From Pleurodeles waltl (Eukaryota > Chordata > Amphibia > Caudata > Salamandridae), in contig NC_090444.1 in the NCBI RefSeq assembly GCF_031143425.1, forward strand, positions 1,312,927,324 through 1,312,991,323: DNA of 64,000 nt. Reading direction: 5' to 3'. The translations under genes were made by a program, and so were the position numbers. The notes below the pieces were generated by a model. The model saw only the letters and a program-made list of their open reading frames with translations, made no database searches and was not told the origin of the DNA. Each line of letters opens with the position of its first letter. The first letter of the stretch is position 1. Below are positions 11,303 through 21,667 of the stretch, piece by piece.

Positions 11303-11836
11303 GGGGGTCATTCCGACCGCCAGGGCCGGGGACCGTGGATGCACCGCCAACAGGCTGGCGGTGCATCCAGGCCAATTCTGACCGCGGCGGTAAAGCCGCA
11401 GTCAGAAAAGGGAAACCAGCGGTTTCCCGCCGGTTTTCCCCTGGCCTGAGGAATCCTCATGGGGATTCCGACCCCCTTCCCGCCAGCCTGGTTCTGGCGG
11501 TTTTGACCGCCAGAACCTTGCTGGCGGGAACGGGTGTCGTGGGGCCCCCTAACAGGGCCCCACAAAGATTTTCAGTGTCTGCATAGCAGACACTGAAAAT
11601 CGCGACGGGTGCAACTGCACCCGTCGCACCCTTTCCACTCCGCCGGCTCCATTCGGAGCCGGCATCCTCGTGGAAGGGGGTTTCCCGCTGGGCGGGCGGG
11701 CGGCCTTCTGGCGGTCACCCGCCGGCCCAGCGGGAAACTCAGAATTACTGCGGCGGTCTTTTGACCGCGCTGCGGTATTCTGTCGGGGAACTTTGGCGGG
11801 CGGCCTCCGCCGCCCGCCGAAGTCAGAATGACCCCC
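11303..11836. mobile_element. GC-rich Harbinger-type MITE, 534 bp, in the 3' LTR
   Basis: Termini GGGGGTCATTCCGACC and GTCAGAATGACCCCC. The flanks are ATA on both sides (11300-11302 and 11837-11839), and the empty site in the 5' LTR reads GATATAATTTT with one ATA, giving a clean 3-bp target duplication. The interior is composed of nested inverted ggcggt/accgcc blocks and contains no transposase. Confidence 0.85.
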
Positions 11837-12027
11837 ATAATTTTCTTATTGTGTGTTCTAATCTTTTTCTTACTACAGGTCTCCTTCCCAGCTGTTCCCT
11901 TCCTTCTCCTCGCTTCCCCTCTTGAACTCTCTCAGTCTCTGTGATTTATCTATCAGAGTCTTGGAGCTGTTCAGTGGTGGACGTGTTGGGAACGTGCCCA
12001 GACCCCGAGGATCTGGTGACTCTGACA

Positions 12028-13040
12028 GTTTTGCAGTATGGCCGTTTCCTCTATTTCACAACACTTGACAAATTGTATCCTCCCAGGTGAGTAAGCTTCA
12101 TTTGAGAGTTATTAAACAAGGGTATATGGGCAAGTGAACACTGGTCTGGTGGTTAGAATTACAGAAACAGTGCCTCCTGGAGTTGCAGTCAGGTCACTCC
12201 TTCTACTTCCCAACACTTAGGAAACGGTATCCTCCCAAGTGAGTAAACTTCATTTAAGAGTTAACAAGCAGGGGTATATGGGCAAGTAAACACTGGGCTA
12301 GTGTTTGAAGTTCAAGAAACTGGACCTATTGGGCTTTGCAGTCAGGTCACTCCCTTTACCTCACAACACTTGACAAATGGTATCCTCCCAGGTGAGTAAA
12401 CTTAATTTGAGAGTTAACAAACATGGGTATATGGGCAAGAGAACACTGGTTTGGTAGTTGGTGTTGGAGAAACAGGGCCTATTGTTTTTTTAGGCAGGTC
12501 ACTTGCTCTACTTCTCAACACTTGAAAAATGGTATCCTCCCAGGTGAGTAAACTTAATTTGAGAGGTAACAAAAAGTGGTGTATGGCCAAGAGAACATTG
12601 GGCTGATGGATGAAATTATAAAAACAGGGTCTGCTGAGAATTGCAGTCAGGTCACTCCCTCTATTTCCCAACACTTTGCAATTGGTATCCTCCCAGGTCA
12701 ATAAACTTCATTTGAGAGTTAACAATCACGGGTATGTGGGCAAGGGAACACTGGGCTGGTGGTTGGAGTTAGAGAAACAGGGCCTTGTGGGAGTTGGAGT
12801 CAGGCCACCCCCTCTACTTTACAATACTTGACAAATGGTATCCTCCCAGGTGAGTATGCTTCATTTAAGAGTTATGAACCAGGGGAATATGGGCAAGTGA
12901 ACACTGGGCTGGTGGTTGGAATAACAGACACAGGGTGTCCTGGGAGGGTTAGTCAGGTCACTCCCTCTACTTCCCAACACTTAGAAAATGGTTTCCTCAC
13001 AGGTGAGTAAACTTCATTTGAGAGTTAACAAACCGGGGTA
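12028..13040 (+). repeat. Tandem repeat array, ~152-bp monomer, about seven copies
   Basis: The phrase GGTATCCTCCCAGGTGAGTA or a close variant recurs at about 12076, 12228, 12379, 12531, 12684, 12838 and 12989, a spacing of 151-154 bp. Each unit also carries GAGAGTTAACAAACAGGGGTATATGGGCAAGTGAACACTGGGCTGGTGGTTGGAGTT-like text, with monomers differing at scattered positions. With the part left of the LTR element there are about eight units. Each unit includes CAGGTGAGTA, which resembles a 5' splice site, but I see no exon attached to it. It may be an internal minisatellite of the Harbinger element or of its intron. Confidence 0.85.
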
Positions 13041-13391
13041 TGCAGTCAGGTCTTGTGCTCTACTTCACAACACTTGATAAATGTTGGGTATTACATATCT
13101 GTAGGTAGACTGCATTTAGGCTTGAGTACAAATTTATATGTTGAGACATACCACAAGTCCTGGGATGATTTTTGATACTGAAAGACTTACAAACACCATT
13201 TCAACTTATGGCATATGATGGGCCTTGGTAGCTGTGCTATTGAGTCCAACAATACACATTGACAGTATTATATCTCAGATACTCTGGGTATTGGATTTTT
13301 GGCGTAGTACATGAACAACACGGTAGCAAAAGCTGAGCTGTGAGAATGCAGGGCATTGCATTTTTGTGACAGTTTTTGTGTTTTAACTTAC

Positions 13392-13777
13392 CAGAGTCCT
13401 CTCCCCCAGGTATTCCTGTCAAACCCTCAGGATGTAGGATGGCCAAGACCTTCTCCTGCCAGGGTAAGAATCGTAATGGGGCACTGGGAGCGCCACCACC
13501 AGTCTTGATGGGCTCCATCTGTTGCCTGGAGCCCAGGGAATGCACCTTGCCCCTAAGGTCAATCCACCTCTTCCTAATGTCCTCCTTTGTGCTCAAGGTG
13601 GTGTCTACAGCATTCACTCTGTTGACGATCCTTTGCTACAGTTCCATTTTCCTACTGAGAAGAGTATGCCAGACTTATGCTCCAAACAATTGGCTCTACT
13701 TTTATGATTTCATCCACCATGACTCTCAACTCATCTTCTGAAAAATTGGGATTTTTGGGATGCCACATGGTGGACAT
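13392..13777 (-). pseudogene. Harbinger Myb/SANT-like accessory protein, N-terminal exon (DNA-binding domain)
   Basis: On the minus strand, from ATG at 13777, the frame reads NPNFSEDELRVMVDEIIKVEP. After a frameshift and a TAG in place of the expected Trp come IVNRVNAVDTTLSTKEDIRK and RWIDLRGKVHSLG. This is the Myb/SANT-like domain of NAIF1/MSANTD-type proteins, three helices with spaced aromatic residues, and it binds Harbinger termini. The exon ends at a good donor (CTCTG then GTAAGTT at 13391). The open codon phase fits the acceptor at 1043. The two lesions make it a pseudogene. The start is chosen at the first ATG before the domain. Confidence 0.7.
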
Positions 13778-14186
13778 CTAAAGTGGGTGACAGGTACTTA
13801 ATTAGCAGGGGAAGTGCAATGGGGAGTGAATGGACAAACGTGTGTGCAAGGTGTTCTATATATAATGTGCACTTGTCTGTTACTTTGCTAGATGCGTACA
13901 GAGATAGTCGATCGCCATTGGCTAACTGGCACAAGGAGAATGCGACAGTGACTGGGTGTTTGTAATAGGCTCAGGGGTTGGCTGAGCGCTAACGGTGCAG
14001 GAGGTCAGACAGCCTAGATACATGATCGCTGTGCCGCCGGCAATCTGCCTTTTTGTTTGATGGGCAGTGGTTCTGCCTGTTTGTATCGTAATACAGCAGG
14101 CTAGAGACCGTCGGTACAACAGTCTTTTTAGGACCGCCAACATGGCAGTCTGGTGGTCCGACTGCCAAACTCATAATCGGACCCTA
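13778..14186. mobile_element. Right terminal region of the Harbinger element
   Basis: Non-coding stretch between the accessory-gene start and a terminus at about 14186. It becomes rich in short inverted accgcc/ggc words near 14030-14180 and ends AATCGGACCC before TAA. It could hold the promoter of the accessory gene. No left partner terminus is available in the window for comparison. Confidence 0.45.
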
Positions 14187-14217
14187 AGTTTCCACTAAAC
14201 TTTAAATCATGCACCAA

Positions 14218-14392
14218 GGGCCTGATTTAGATGCTGGCAGAGGAATTACTCCATCACAAGTCAAATGTGATGGCTATCCCGCCCGCTTTATTACGATCTC
14301 TGTGGGCTATTATGAGATTGTAATATGGCGGACAGGATCTCTGTTACATTTGTGAAGGAGTAGTTCATTCCATCAGGATCTAAGTCAGGCCC
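14218..14392. mobile_element. Palindromic MITE, 175 bp
   Basis: Begins GGGCCTGATTTAGAT and ends ATCTAAGTCAGGCCC, an imperfect inverted pair. The inside is also largely self-complementary (CCATCACA...TGTGATGG-like arms). It shares the GGGCCTGATT terminus with the hairpin at 14459-14628 and is probably the same superfamily. Confidence 0.75.
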
Positions 14393-14458
14393 TATGTCTT
14401 CTCTCAGATTAGGGCAGAGACTTCCAGCACAGTAAGGCTACAGCAGGTTAAGGACAAA

Positions 14459-14628
14459 GGGCCTGATTACAACTTTGGAGGAAGGTGGTAATCCGTCCCA
14501 AATGTGACGGATATACCACCAGCCGTATTACGAGTCCATTATATCCTATGGAACTCGTAATACGGCTGGTGGTATACCCGTCACATTTGGGACAGATTAA
14601 CACCTCCTCCAAAGTTGTAATCAGGCCC
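14459..14628. mobile_element. Near-perfect foldback MITE, 170 bp
   Basis: Arms of about 80 bp run from GGGCCTGATTACAACTTTGG to its complement, with only a few mismatches, including the inner CCAGCCGTATTACGAG/CTCGTAATACGGCTGG pair. The loop is the short CCATTATATCCTATGGAA stretch. AAA on both sides could be a 3-bp target duplication. No coding capacity. Confidence 0.85.
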
Positions 14629-15057
14629 AAAGTGTTCTTGGCATTCGTCCCTCATCTAATTTTTTCTCCAAGAGAGATAACAATGAAGGCTCATACTCAT
14701 CAGCAAACATTCAAAGTAGACAAATTTGATAATACTATGCTTCTTAGAGTGTAAGGTACAAATAACTCTACAGTAAATATAAGAATGGAGCACCTGTTAT
14801 TTTTTAGAGTGATCTTACTGTGAAATGTATGTCGTACATATCCCCACTCACCCTCAGCCTTAAACAAGCCATACAAGCAGTACTGTGGATATACTTTCTC
14901 AAAAGCATTCAATGTAAATGCACCTATGATGCACAACAACTGGATTGCAGGTAGGCATAGTTATTTTTCTGCACCCATTCATCTAAGCAGAATGGACATT
15001 CTAGCAATATTCCAGAACACATTTTTAAAGAACATCATTATTCTAATAGAAAAACGA
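14629..15057. other. Unassigned intergenic stretch
   Basis: AT-rich sequence with no credible coding frame, terminal repeats or recognisable transposon motif. It is the pre-insertion DNA next to the L1 target duplication. Confidence 0.5.
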
Positions 15058-15071
15058 GGGAAAAGAAGCAG
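15058..15071 (+). repeat. Target site duplication (left) of the older L1
   Basis: GGGAAAAGAAGCAG occurs here and again, identical, at 23794-23807 just after the A-rich tail. This defines the older L1 as 15072-23793. Confidence 0.9.
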
Positions 15072-15082
15072 GATTCACCAAA

Positions 15083-16114
15083 GTGGAGTCCACAGAGCTC
15101 AAGGACCCCCCCCCAAGCCAATGCAATCAATTGATCACTCATCAGGGCTGGCAGGCCGAACGCAACTCAGTGCCCATTGTACAATGCCCTCTGCCCAATA
15201 TTCAGCCTAATATTCAGCGCTTCTTAGACCCTTATGTTTCCTTCTGGAGCGACATTGATTGCAATTCATGCTGGCTTAATGGGGGTTATGTTGGAGCGGC
15301 AGGGGACTGGAAATATGACTGGAAATTTGGGCACCTTGCTTTGTTTAGACCGAGGCCATCTTATGCTAGCTATCCAGAATCAGATGGGAGGCAAGCAGGA
15401 CGGAGAATGCACCTCGCCAACAGAGAGCTTGCTTCTTCAAATTCTGGGCGAACTTAAAACTTAAACACTGTCACGAGAAGAGGCAAACCGTAAGGCCGAA
15501 GCTCATTTAAATCTTATTAGCAACAATATGCAACAATTGAACACCCGTGCAAAGGAGGTAGAGCAACGGGTGCAGGATCTGGAAGATGGGGAAACCCACC
15601 TGGAAACTTCTGTTACCAAATGTCAATCAGAATTGGCCTACTTTCAGATACTGATGGACGATAATGAAACTCGATCATGCCGCTCCAATTTAAGGTTGAC
15701 AGGGTAACAGAAGGCAAGGAGAATGGGCACACTGGTATTAAATTACTCTCTTATCTTATAAATCAGCATGTCTTCCCAGAATCAGCTAATAGTAACATGG
15801 ATCTCACTATAATGCATGCTCATTGAATCCCAGAAGTCCTACCCCCGAGCAAAAGAGATCCTCGGACAATATTGGTGAACTTTGGGGACTACTGTATCAA
15901 AGAATATATTCTTGCACTTGCAATTAAGGCTAATGCTTATCAAGTCCCCGGTGACTATACGTTTAAAATCTTTTCAGAAATGTCAGCACTTGTAGCATGT
16001 AGACAGCGTGAATTTAAAGAGCTGATTCCGTATTTTCAAAAAAGTTGGGGCTCCTGCGGGCCTTGTGCAATCAAAGCTCAAAGTCCTTTTCAAGGGACAG
16101 GCAAATATACTTGA
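15083..16114 (+). pseudogene. L1 ORF1p of the older element (coiled coil, RRM, CTD; broken)
   Basis: Across several frames this reads as L1 ORF1p, the RNA-binding trimer that coats L1 RNA. A heptad-rich coiled-coil segment near 15480-15650 contains NMQQLNTRAKEVEQRVQDLE. It is followed by a SCRSNLRLTG block that opens the RRM, and then the C-terminal domain (FGDYCIKEYILALAIKANAY, FKIFSEMSALVACRQREFK) at 15873-16030. Stops and frameshifts lie between these blocks. The N-terminal part from 15083 is not conserved enough for me to confirm the start. Confidence 0.75.
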
Positions 16115-17249
16115 CACGTTTGAAGCTGCTGACGTTCTCTTGCACTCTATATGAAATCTAAATGAGAGGGTAGGGCAGTAGAATTACCAACTAAGCTCAA
16201 TAGGGAGGCTGTTGGACTTAATGGCAACAGATCATAAGCATCATGGGATATGAAGATGCCTCTCTGATGCCTTGGGCAATAAGGATGACATGTCAAGGCA
16301 CCGCTTTTGGTATTGTGGGACAAAGGGGTGAAACTGGACAGGTTGGTTGAGGCATGGGCACTTGGTGTGATTGAGCTGGGGAGTGATCTTAGAGTCCCTA
16401 GCCGGGTCCTCAGGTATAGGTCACTCAGGGAGGGAAGGGGGAAGGTGGGTGCACAGAGTAAGGGGATATTAGGGTATGGGCATAGAAGGGCATGTGTGGG
16501 GGTGAGGAAAAAGAAACAAGATCCCAAAGTTAATTTAATGGATGATGTGTGGGCACATCTGTCACGTGGGGCAAAAGCCAGGGCCCCTCTACAACTTAGT
16601 GTATCTTTTCCAATGCAAGGCAGTGGTCATAGAAAGGTGTGTGGAGTGCGCAGATATGGATAGTATTGGTCGTAGGATTGGGAGGGTAATGGGGGGTGCA
16701 GAAGACCTGGTGAGCACTTTAATAGCTGTGTTCCCCTGAGATCGGATCAGAACAGTTGTACTATATGCACTTTAAAGGTATTAGGGCAGGAACATGCTCT
16801 GGAAGGCGCAGGCGGCAGTTTAAATGTCTACGCCTGCTATTACTCAGCTAGGCACTACAGGGCTCCTCTGCATTGTTATGGACATCTGAGGTCCACTGGG
16901 TACTCTCTTGTAAGTTTTCATGTTGGGAGAATAATTAGTAGGAAAAATGCCCAAGAGTACATGAATGGATTGTCCTATATGATTAGTTCACGCCGTAGAT
17001 ACTTTAGGTGTGCTTTTGCACTTCATGCATATTTGCACTCTGATTCGAAGGCTCTGGAGAATGAATAGTAGGGGTAGTGCCCCATGGCACACTGACGATT
17101 TACACTTCTTTTTTGGAAGTATGTACCATAGCTATATTTGCACTCTGATTTCTCCACTTAACTTCGTCTTTTTGGGCACTGTAAAAGCTAATCACCCCGA
17201 ACAATGCTTCAGTGCTTATTTTATTAAATGGCTAAATGGTTGAATTCAA

Positions 17250-19974
17250 CTGTATAGTAAAGGTTGCATCTATGAATGCTAATGGCCTAAATAATAGGAA
17301 GAAGCGTAGGCTAAAGCAGAGAATCCTTCCCTAGTGTTGTTGCAAGAGACCCATATTTCAGCCAAGAAGCTCCCGGAATTTTCCATGCTTAAAAATTGGG
17401 CAGATTAAGGAGGTTTCTCTCCTGCTCAAGCTTCACACAGAGGCATAGCAGTATTTTTGTCCAAAAGACTAGGGGCCCTTGGGCTAGATTTTCATAGTGA
17501 CAAAAATGGGCACTGGTGTTGGGTGCACTGCTCCGTGCAGTCCAAGAGACTCATGTTAGTGAGCTTTTATGCCCCGCTAAAAGATAGCCTGGGGCCTTAT
17601 GAGGAGCTCTTTGAATCTCTAACACAAGTCCCCGGGGAGATTTCTATTGGTGTGGATTTCAGTTTTATCCAAGACCCTGGTAAAGATTCCTCAGTAAAAG
17701 GGAAAAAGCTGCTGAAAACTAGAGTTGCACAAGTTTCTCAGACCTAGTTACGCATACTGTACCTTAGGGATCCCTGGAGGGTGGCTTTTCCATCTGAGGT
17801 AAAATATACATGTTTCTCCAGTCGATTTCATAGCTCATCTTGGATTGACTTTTTCCTGCTAACAAAAACCCTAGCTTTCAAGGGCCAGGGGACACTTTCA
17901 AACCATGCAAATCTTGTTCTTGAAGTTGCATTGAAGCGAAATACGCCCAGACCCAGGAGATGGTTTGTTTTTTAATAAGCAGCATCTTCAAGAGGAAGGC
18001 TGGGTACAGACTTCCAAAGAAGAGATCAGAGAATTTCTTGGTAGGAATCAAGGAATAGCCCCTCCAAGTATTGTATGGGACTCTTTGAAATCATTTATGA
18101 GAGAGATTGTGATAGCAAGGGACGCAGCTAACAGTCGCAGTATTAGACAACTGATGCAGACCCTCAAAGGGAGGGTGGAGGAGAGTTTAGAAAAGTTCTT
18201 AAGGCACCCCGAAGAGAAAATAAGAAAATGTTAGATCGGGACAAGTAGGCTTTTAGTGATTATTTCATTAGTATGTGTGAAGCAACGCACCATCCCTTAG
18301 ACAGAAAGATTATGAGGAAAGTAATTTTACAGGTAGATTCTTGGCATGGCAAGCACGTGAGCAGGCCACCAGAAATAGGATTTCTGTGCTGAAATGCCTG
18401 ATCTCAGGGGTAAGACACACGGATCTTAGCAAGATGGGGGAAATTATGTTAGAAAATTATATGTGGATATATAGTCATAACCAAATGGTTGATAGCAAAG
18501 CACTAGGTATATTCTTAGCTAGGCTCATTGTCCCCACTCTCTCTAAGGAAGATAGGGAAAGTATTTCCTGTCCTTTCACCAAGGCTGAACTGGTGGAGGT
18601 GGTCAAAAAACTCCCAAATGGAAAGGTATGTGGCCGGAATTTTCTTCTGGCGGAATTTTTCAAAACCTTTATTGACGTTTTGGCAGATTATATTTTGGTG
18701 GTGGCCAACTTAATGTTACAGGGGGGCGCTTTACCGATATCATTCTGTGCAGGAAATATAGCTAGTTTCTTAAAATAAGACAAAGGTAGTGATGATCCAA
18801 TTTAATACTACCAAATCACACTTTTGAATTCTGACCTATAAGATCATCATGAAGCTTTTGGATAACTGCTTTCATTCAATTGCTGCCAAACTGATTCACC
18901 ATGATCAAAATGGGTTTTTTGCTGGCCGTCAATTGGCAGCACACACACATTTCCTAGTTGAGGCATTAAATTATTTCTCTGTCAACAGTATCCCAGCTGT
19001 CATTATTTTACTAGATACAGAAAAAGCCTTTGACCTGGTGGTCTCGAAGATGCTATTTGACATCCTTGCAAAAAAAAAATTCTTTTTTTTTTGGGGGTTT
19101 CCCTCCCAGATGACGGAATTGCTGCAAAAGATGTATCAGAGTGCTGAAGCCAATACTCTGTGGATGAGAGTAAATTACAAGTCTGCCGGGGAATCCAGCA
19201 GGCGTGGCCTCTCTAGCCAATATTCTTCGCCTTTTGTATTGAACCTCTTGCTATCTCTACCAGACAGAAGGTTGCGTTCTGCCCCGTCAAGCAGATGGGG
19301 AAGATTAAACTATATGCCAATGACATTATTTTATTCCTTGATAAAAAATAAGTGCTCACAAGAAAGTCTTTGAGATCTTTCCGCAGTTTGAGCAAGTGGG
19401 GGATATAATATCAATAGAAAAAAAACTTAAATGATTCTATGTGGATGTAGGTCAGACACACTACTATCTGACTTGGCTCCCTGCTTATGTTTTCGACCCA
19501 AGAGATACCTGGGGGTCAAATTTTCTTCAAAATTTGAAGACATATGGTCTCAATTTTCCCCCTCTCCTCACCAAAGTTCAGACCATGCTATCACGGTGGG
19601 GTTCACTCCCTTTGACAATTTTAGAACGTTGGTGACTTTGTTTCTGGCGATAAGTGGAAAGGTTTGTCTGAAATCGGGGAAGTGGTGCAGGGAGATTTCC
19701 TACTTTTAGGGTTCTACAAAACGATGCTTGACATTTTTATTGGCCTTGATAGTAGTCGGATGCGGGATTGCCAAAATATAGTTAAAGAGCTGGTTGATCC
19801 CTTGGGCAATAAGTGGGCAGGCAAATGGAAAAGGCTTTTCATAGAACTGAAGGGCTCAGATCCTTCTCTAAAAGCAATCAGAAAATGGGAAAAGTATGAA
19901 GGCTTAGAATTAACAGAGAAAATGTGGGTGGAAATTAATTGGTTGAACATTAACACATTAAGAGGAGCCAACAG
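17250..19974 (+). pseudogene. L1 ORF2p of the older element: endonuclease and reverse transcriptase (broken)
   Basis: The frame near 17262 opens with SMNANGLNNRKKRR, the start of the APE-type endonuclease. Its middle (LMLVSFYAPLKDS) lies at 17547-17590 and its end (TCFSSRFHSSSWIDFFLL) near 17810-17865. RT follows: FTKAELVEVVKKLPNGK at 18577, QNGFFAGRQ at 18906, and LLDTEKAFD with the first palm Asp at 19009. A KLYANDIILFLD block near 19308 has Asn in place of the first Asp of the ADD pair. At least six frame changes are needed to follow the protein, so it is dead. The C-terminal part resumes after the nested element. Confidence 0.8.
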
Positions 19975-19977
19975 GTG
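19961..19977 (+). repeat. Target site duplication (left) of the nested L1
   Basis: AGAGGAGCCAACAGGTG here matches AGAGGAGCCACCTGGTG at 23011-23027 at 15 of 17 positions. The first ten bases are identical. Confidence 0.85.
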
Positions 19978-20458
19978 TCGGGGGAATCTAAGATGGCGGC
20001 CGGGTTTCCCTGGCTGATTCGCCACGACCGTGCTGCCCAGCTCGTGTGCAGTACGGCTACGGCGGCCCTTCCACTCCTGCCGCGCATGCCGCGTGTCTGC
20101 GACACGGACCGCTGGTGCTGGAGAGCCACGGTCGTGGGGCGGCTTGCGGTAGGACAGACGCTGCTTGGACAAGCAGACTGCGCCGCCAGGAGAACGGGGT
20201 GCTGCGCTCGGCTCGGAACAGCGTGAGCTTGCTGGCGGGGAGGACTCCTTGTTTTGTGCTGGAGTGTGAACCCCGCTGTCTCTGGGGCGCGGGCTTCAGC
20301 GCCTTGGGTTTTCTGATGGCCCCAAAGTCCATTAGGACACCCCGGACCTCACGGGCGCGCCACAATCCAGACCCCATGGGGGGAAAAAAGATAAGAAACA
20401 GCTGGCCCCCAGCTCTAAAGAACGCACTAACGCTTGTGGAAGAGGAGCCCAGCAAGGC

Positions 20459-21667
20459 ATGCCAGGGATGGAGAAGGCCGCGAGGAACGCTGTCTCGGTC
20501 CCGATAATGTTTTCTAATGCAATGAAAGCTAAACAGACGCTCCCGCAGAGGGAAGCACCGGACATCCAACCCTGCGCGGCTGGAACCGATGGAGTACAGG
20601 TATCTGCATTGTCTGAAGTGTCTGCATCTGTATCTAGCGCCGAGGTCAGAGAAGTAGCCAGCCCAGAGATTACAGCCATGGGTTCAGTAAACAGTGGAGC
20701 AGTGAACCCCCCCCCCCCCCCCCCGTCTGGGGGTGAAAAGACTTTTGAGCAAAAGGTAAAATCAGGCCTTTATGAACTAAATCAGGGAGAAATCAATGTA
20801 GAATCTCATAGCTTAACTAAAGACGCTTGCCCACACGGAATTATGGACATGGTTAAGTTTTTGACGATATCTGAGACTATTAGCCCAAGTTTAGTTCAGA
20901 GGAGAAAAGAGGAGAAACCGTCAGGGGCCAAAAGTGATCATAGACTGTTAGATACGGCAGAAAGTTTTTTTTCCCTGTCCAATCAATCTAGAGATTCAGA
21001 TTTAGATTAAGAAATCCCACTAACAGACTCTGACATAGAATGCAGCTCCTCAGCTAGCATCTGGGCATCTAATCATTTGACATGCAGAAGGAAATCATTG
21101 GAGCAGCCCAGCTCTAGGCGTAAGCTGGGGGCTAAGCTTGGGGGAGGGGCACCCACTCTTCAGGATGAAGTCTGTGAGATGCAGTGGGACTATACTGGTA
21201 CGCAACAGGCCTCCCCGAAGGTAGATATGACTAACAATACTTCAATACCCCCAGCTATGGACGGTCCGGCTGAGACTCCTTCGCTGGAACTCATATACCG
21301 TACAATGGTGCACAATCACGAGCAGGCCCAGAAGGAACGCAGGAAAGCGAAATTGGCAAATAGACAGCTTCAACTATCCATCAAAAAAGTGGTTAAATCT
21401 TGCCAGGACATTGGAACACGTATTGCCTCAATGGAGACTCACACTGAGGGTTTGGAGATTGAAGTGAAAGCGACAGCAGCGCAGACGGGGGCACAGGGGC
21501 AACAGATCTTGGATATCCAATGGAAACTTGAAGATGCTGAAAACCGCCAGCGCCTGAATAATCTGCGGGTTTTGGGCATAACTGAGGGCCTCGAGGGGCA
21601 GGACACCAGGGCCTATGTAGTATCACTTTTTAAGAAAGCATTCCCAGATCTTCTAGACTGGAATTAG
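20459..21667 (+). pseudogene. L1 ORF1p of the nested element (one in-frame stop, then further stops)
   Basis: The frame from ATG 20459 runs to a TAA at 21008-21010, continues in the same frame from 21011 and stays open to 21667. The N-terminal half is low complexity, with a proline run encoded by an 18-base C tract at 20707-20724. The second half has a coiled coil (EQAQKERRKAKLANRQLQLS and following heptads, 21320-21540) and the start of the RRM (ENRQRLNNLRVLGITEGLEG near 21540-21600). CTD fragments (HRFPLMRKKQALDASK) follow after the stop at 21665 with more breaks. The protein would bind L1 RNA as a trimer. The start is the ATG nearest the long open frame after the GC-rich leader. Confidence 0.75.
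20707..20724 (+). repeat. Poly(C) run, 18 bp
   Basis: Eighteen consecutive C inside ORF1 of the nested L1, encoding a short proline stretch. Such runs are unstable and could also be a sequencing-length error. Confidence 0.9.

Larger units (their letters stand above)
2615..12027 (+). mobile_element. Ty3/gypsy LTR retrotransposon (chromovirus type), complete but coding-defective
   Basis: Two long terminal repeats beginning TGTCAACACC and ending CTCTGACA flank a gag-pro-RT-RNase H-integrase order, which is the Ty3/gypsy gene order. A chromodomain follows the integrase, marking a chromovirus. The direct target duplication GTTTT lies at 2610-2614 and 12028-12032, so the insertion ends are certain. 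Every coding section carries frameshifts or stops, so this copy cannot be autonomous. The LTRs are about 1.72 kb after removing two later MITEs from the 3' copy, long for a vertebrate chromovirus. The primer-binding site after 4338 does not match a tRNA end that I recognise. Gene breaks are described here and not repaired. Confidence 0.95.
8782..12027 (+). repeat. 3' LTR, enlarged to 3246 bp by two MITE insertions
   Basis: Same ends as the 5' LTR (TGTCAACACC to CTCTGACA). Removing the MITEs at 10226-11211 and 11303-11836 with their duplicated target bases leaves about 1720 bp, matching the 5' LTR. The TATA box is at 9067-9074 and the 90-bp array at about 9292-9880. Further differences are a longer (TA)n tract and a 28-bp deletion near 10180. 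Confidence 0.95.
1..14186 (-). mobile_element. PIF/Harbinger DNA transposon remnant, disrupted by nested insertions (left end outside window)
   Basis: Two coding blocks on the minus strand, a Myb/SANT-like exon at 13392-13777 and a C-terminal exon at 358-1042, match the two-exon layout of the accessory protein of vertebrate Harbinger elements. The right edge is placed near 14186, where a GC-rich stretch with short accgcc/ggcggt words ends in an AATCGGACCC-like terminus followed by TAA, the target type favoured by the superfamily. Between the exons lie an L2-like LINE tail, a ~152-bp tandem array and a complete Ty3/gypsy element, so the apparent intron is about 12 kb. No HARBI1 transposase of this copy is in the window and the left terminus was not found. 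That the two exons belong to one copy is an inference, supported by strand, order and compatible splice phase. Confidence 0.55.

Noticed and set aside
12028..13040. Regularly spaced repeats suggesting a CRISPR array
   Set aside because: The whole 152-bp unit repeats, with no unique spacers, and the setting is clearly eukaryotic.
16147..16527. 126-codon minus-strand frame between the older L1's ORF1 and ORF2
   Set aside because: Proline/serine-rich reading of the purine-rich L1 sense strand. No domain, start context or conservation.
20057..20569. 170-codon minus-strand frame across the nested L1 leader
   Set aside because: Shadow of the GC-rich 5' region and ORF1 start. No recognisable protein.
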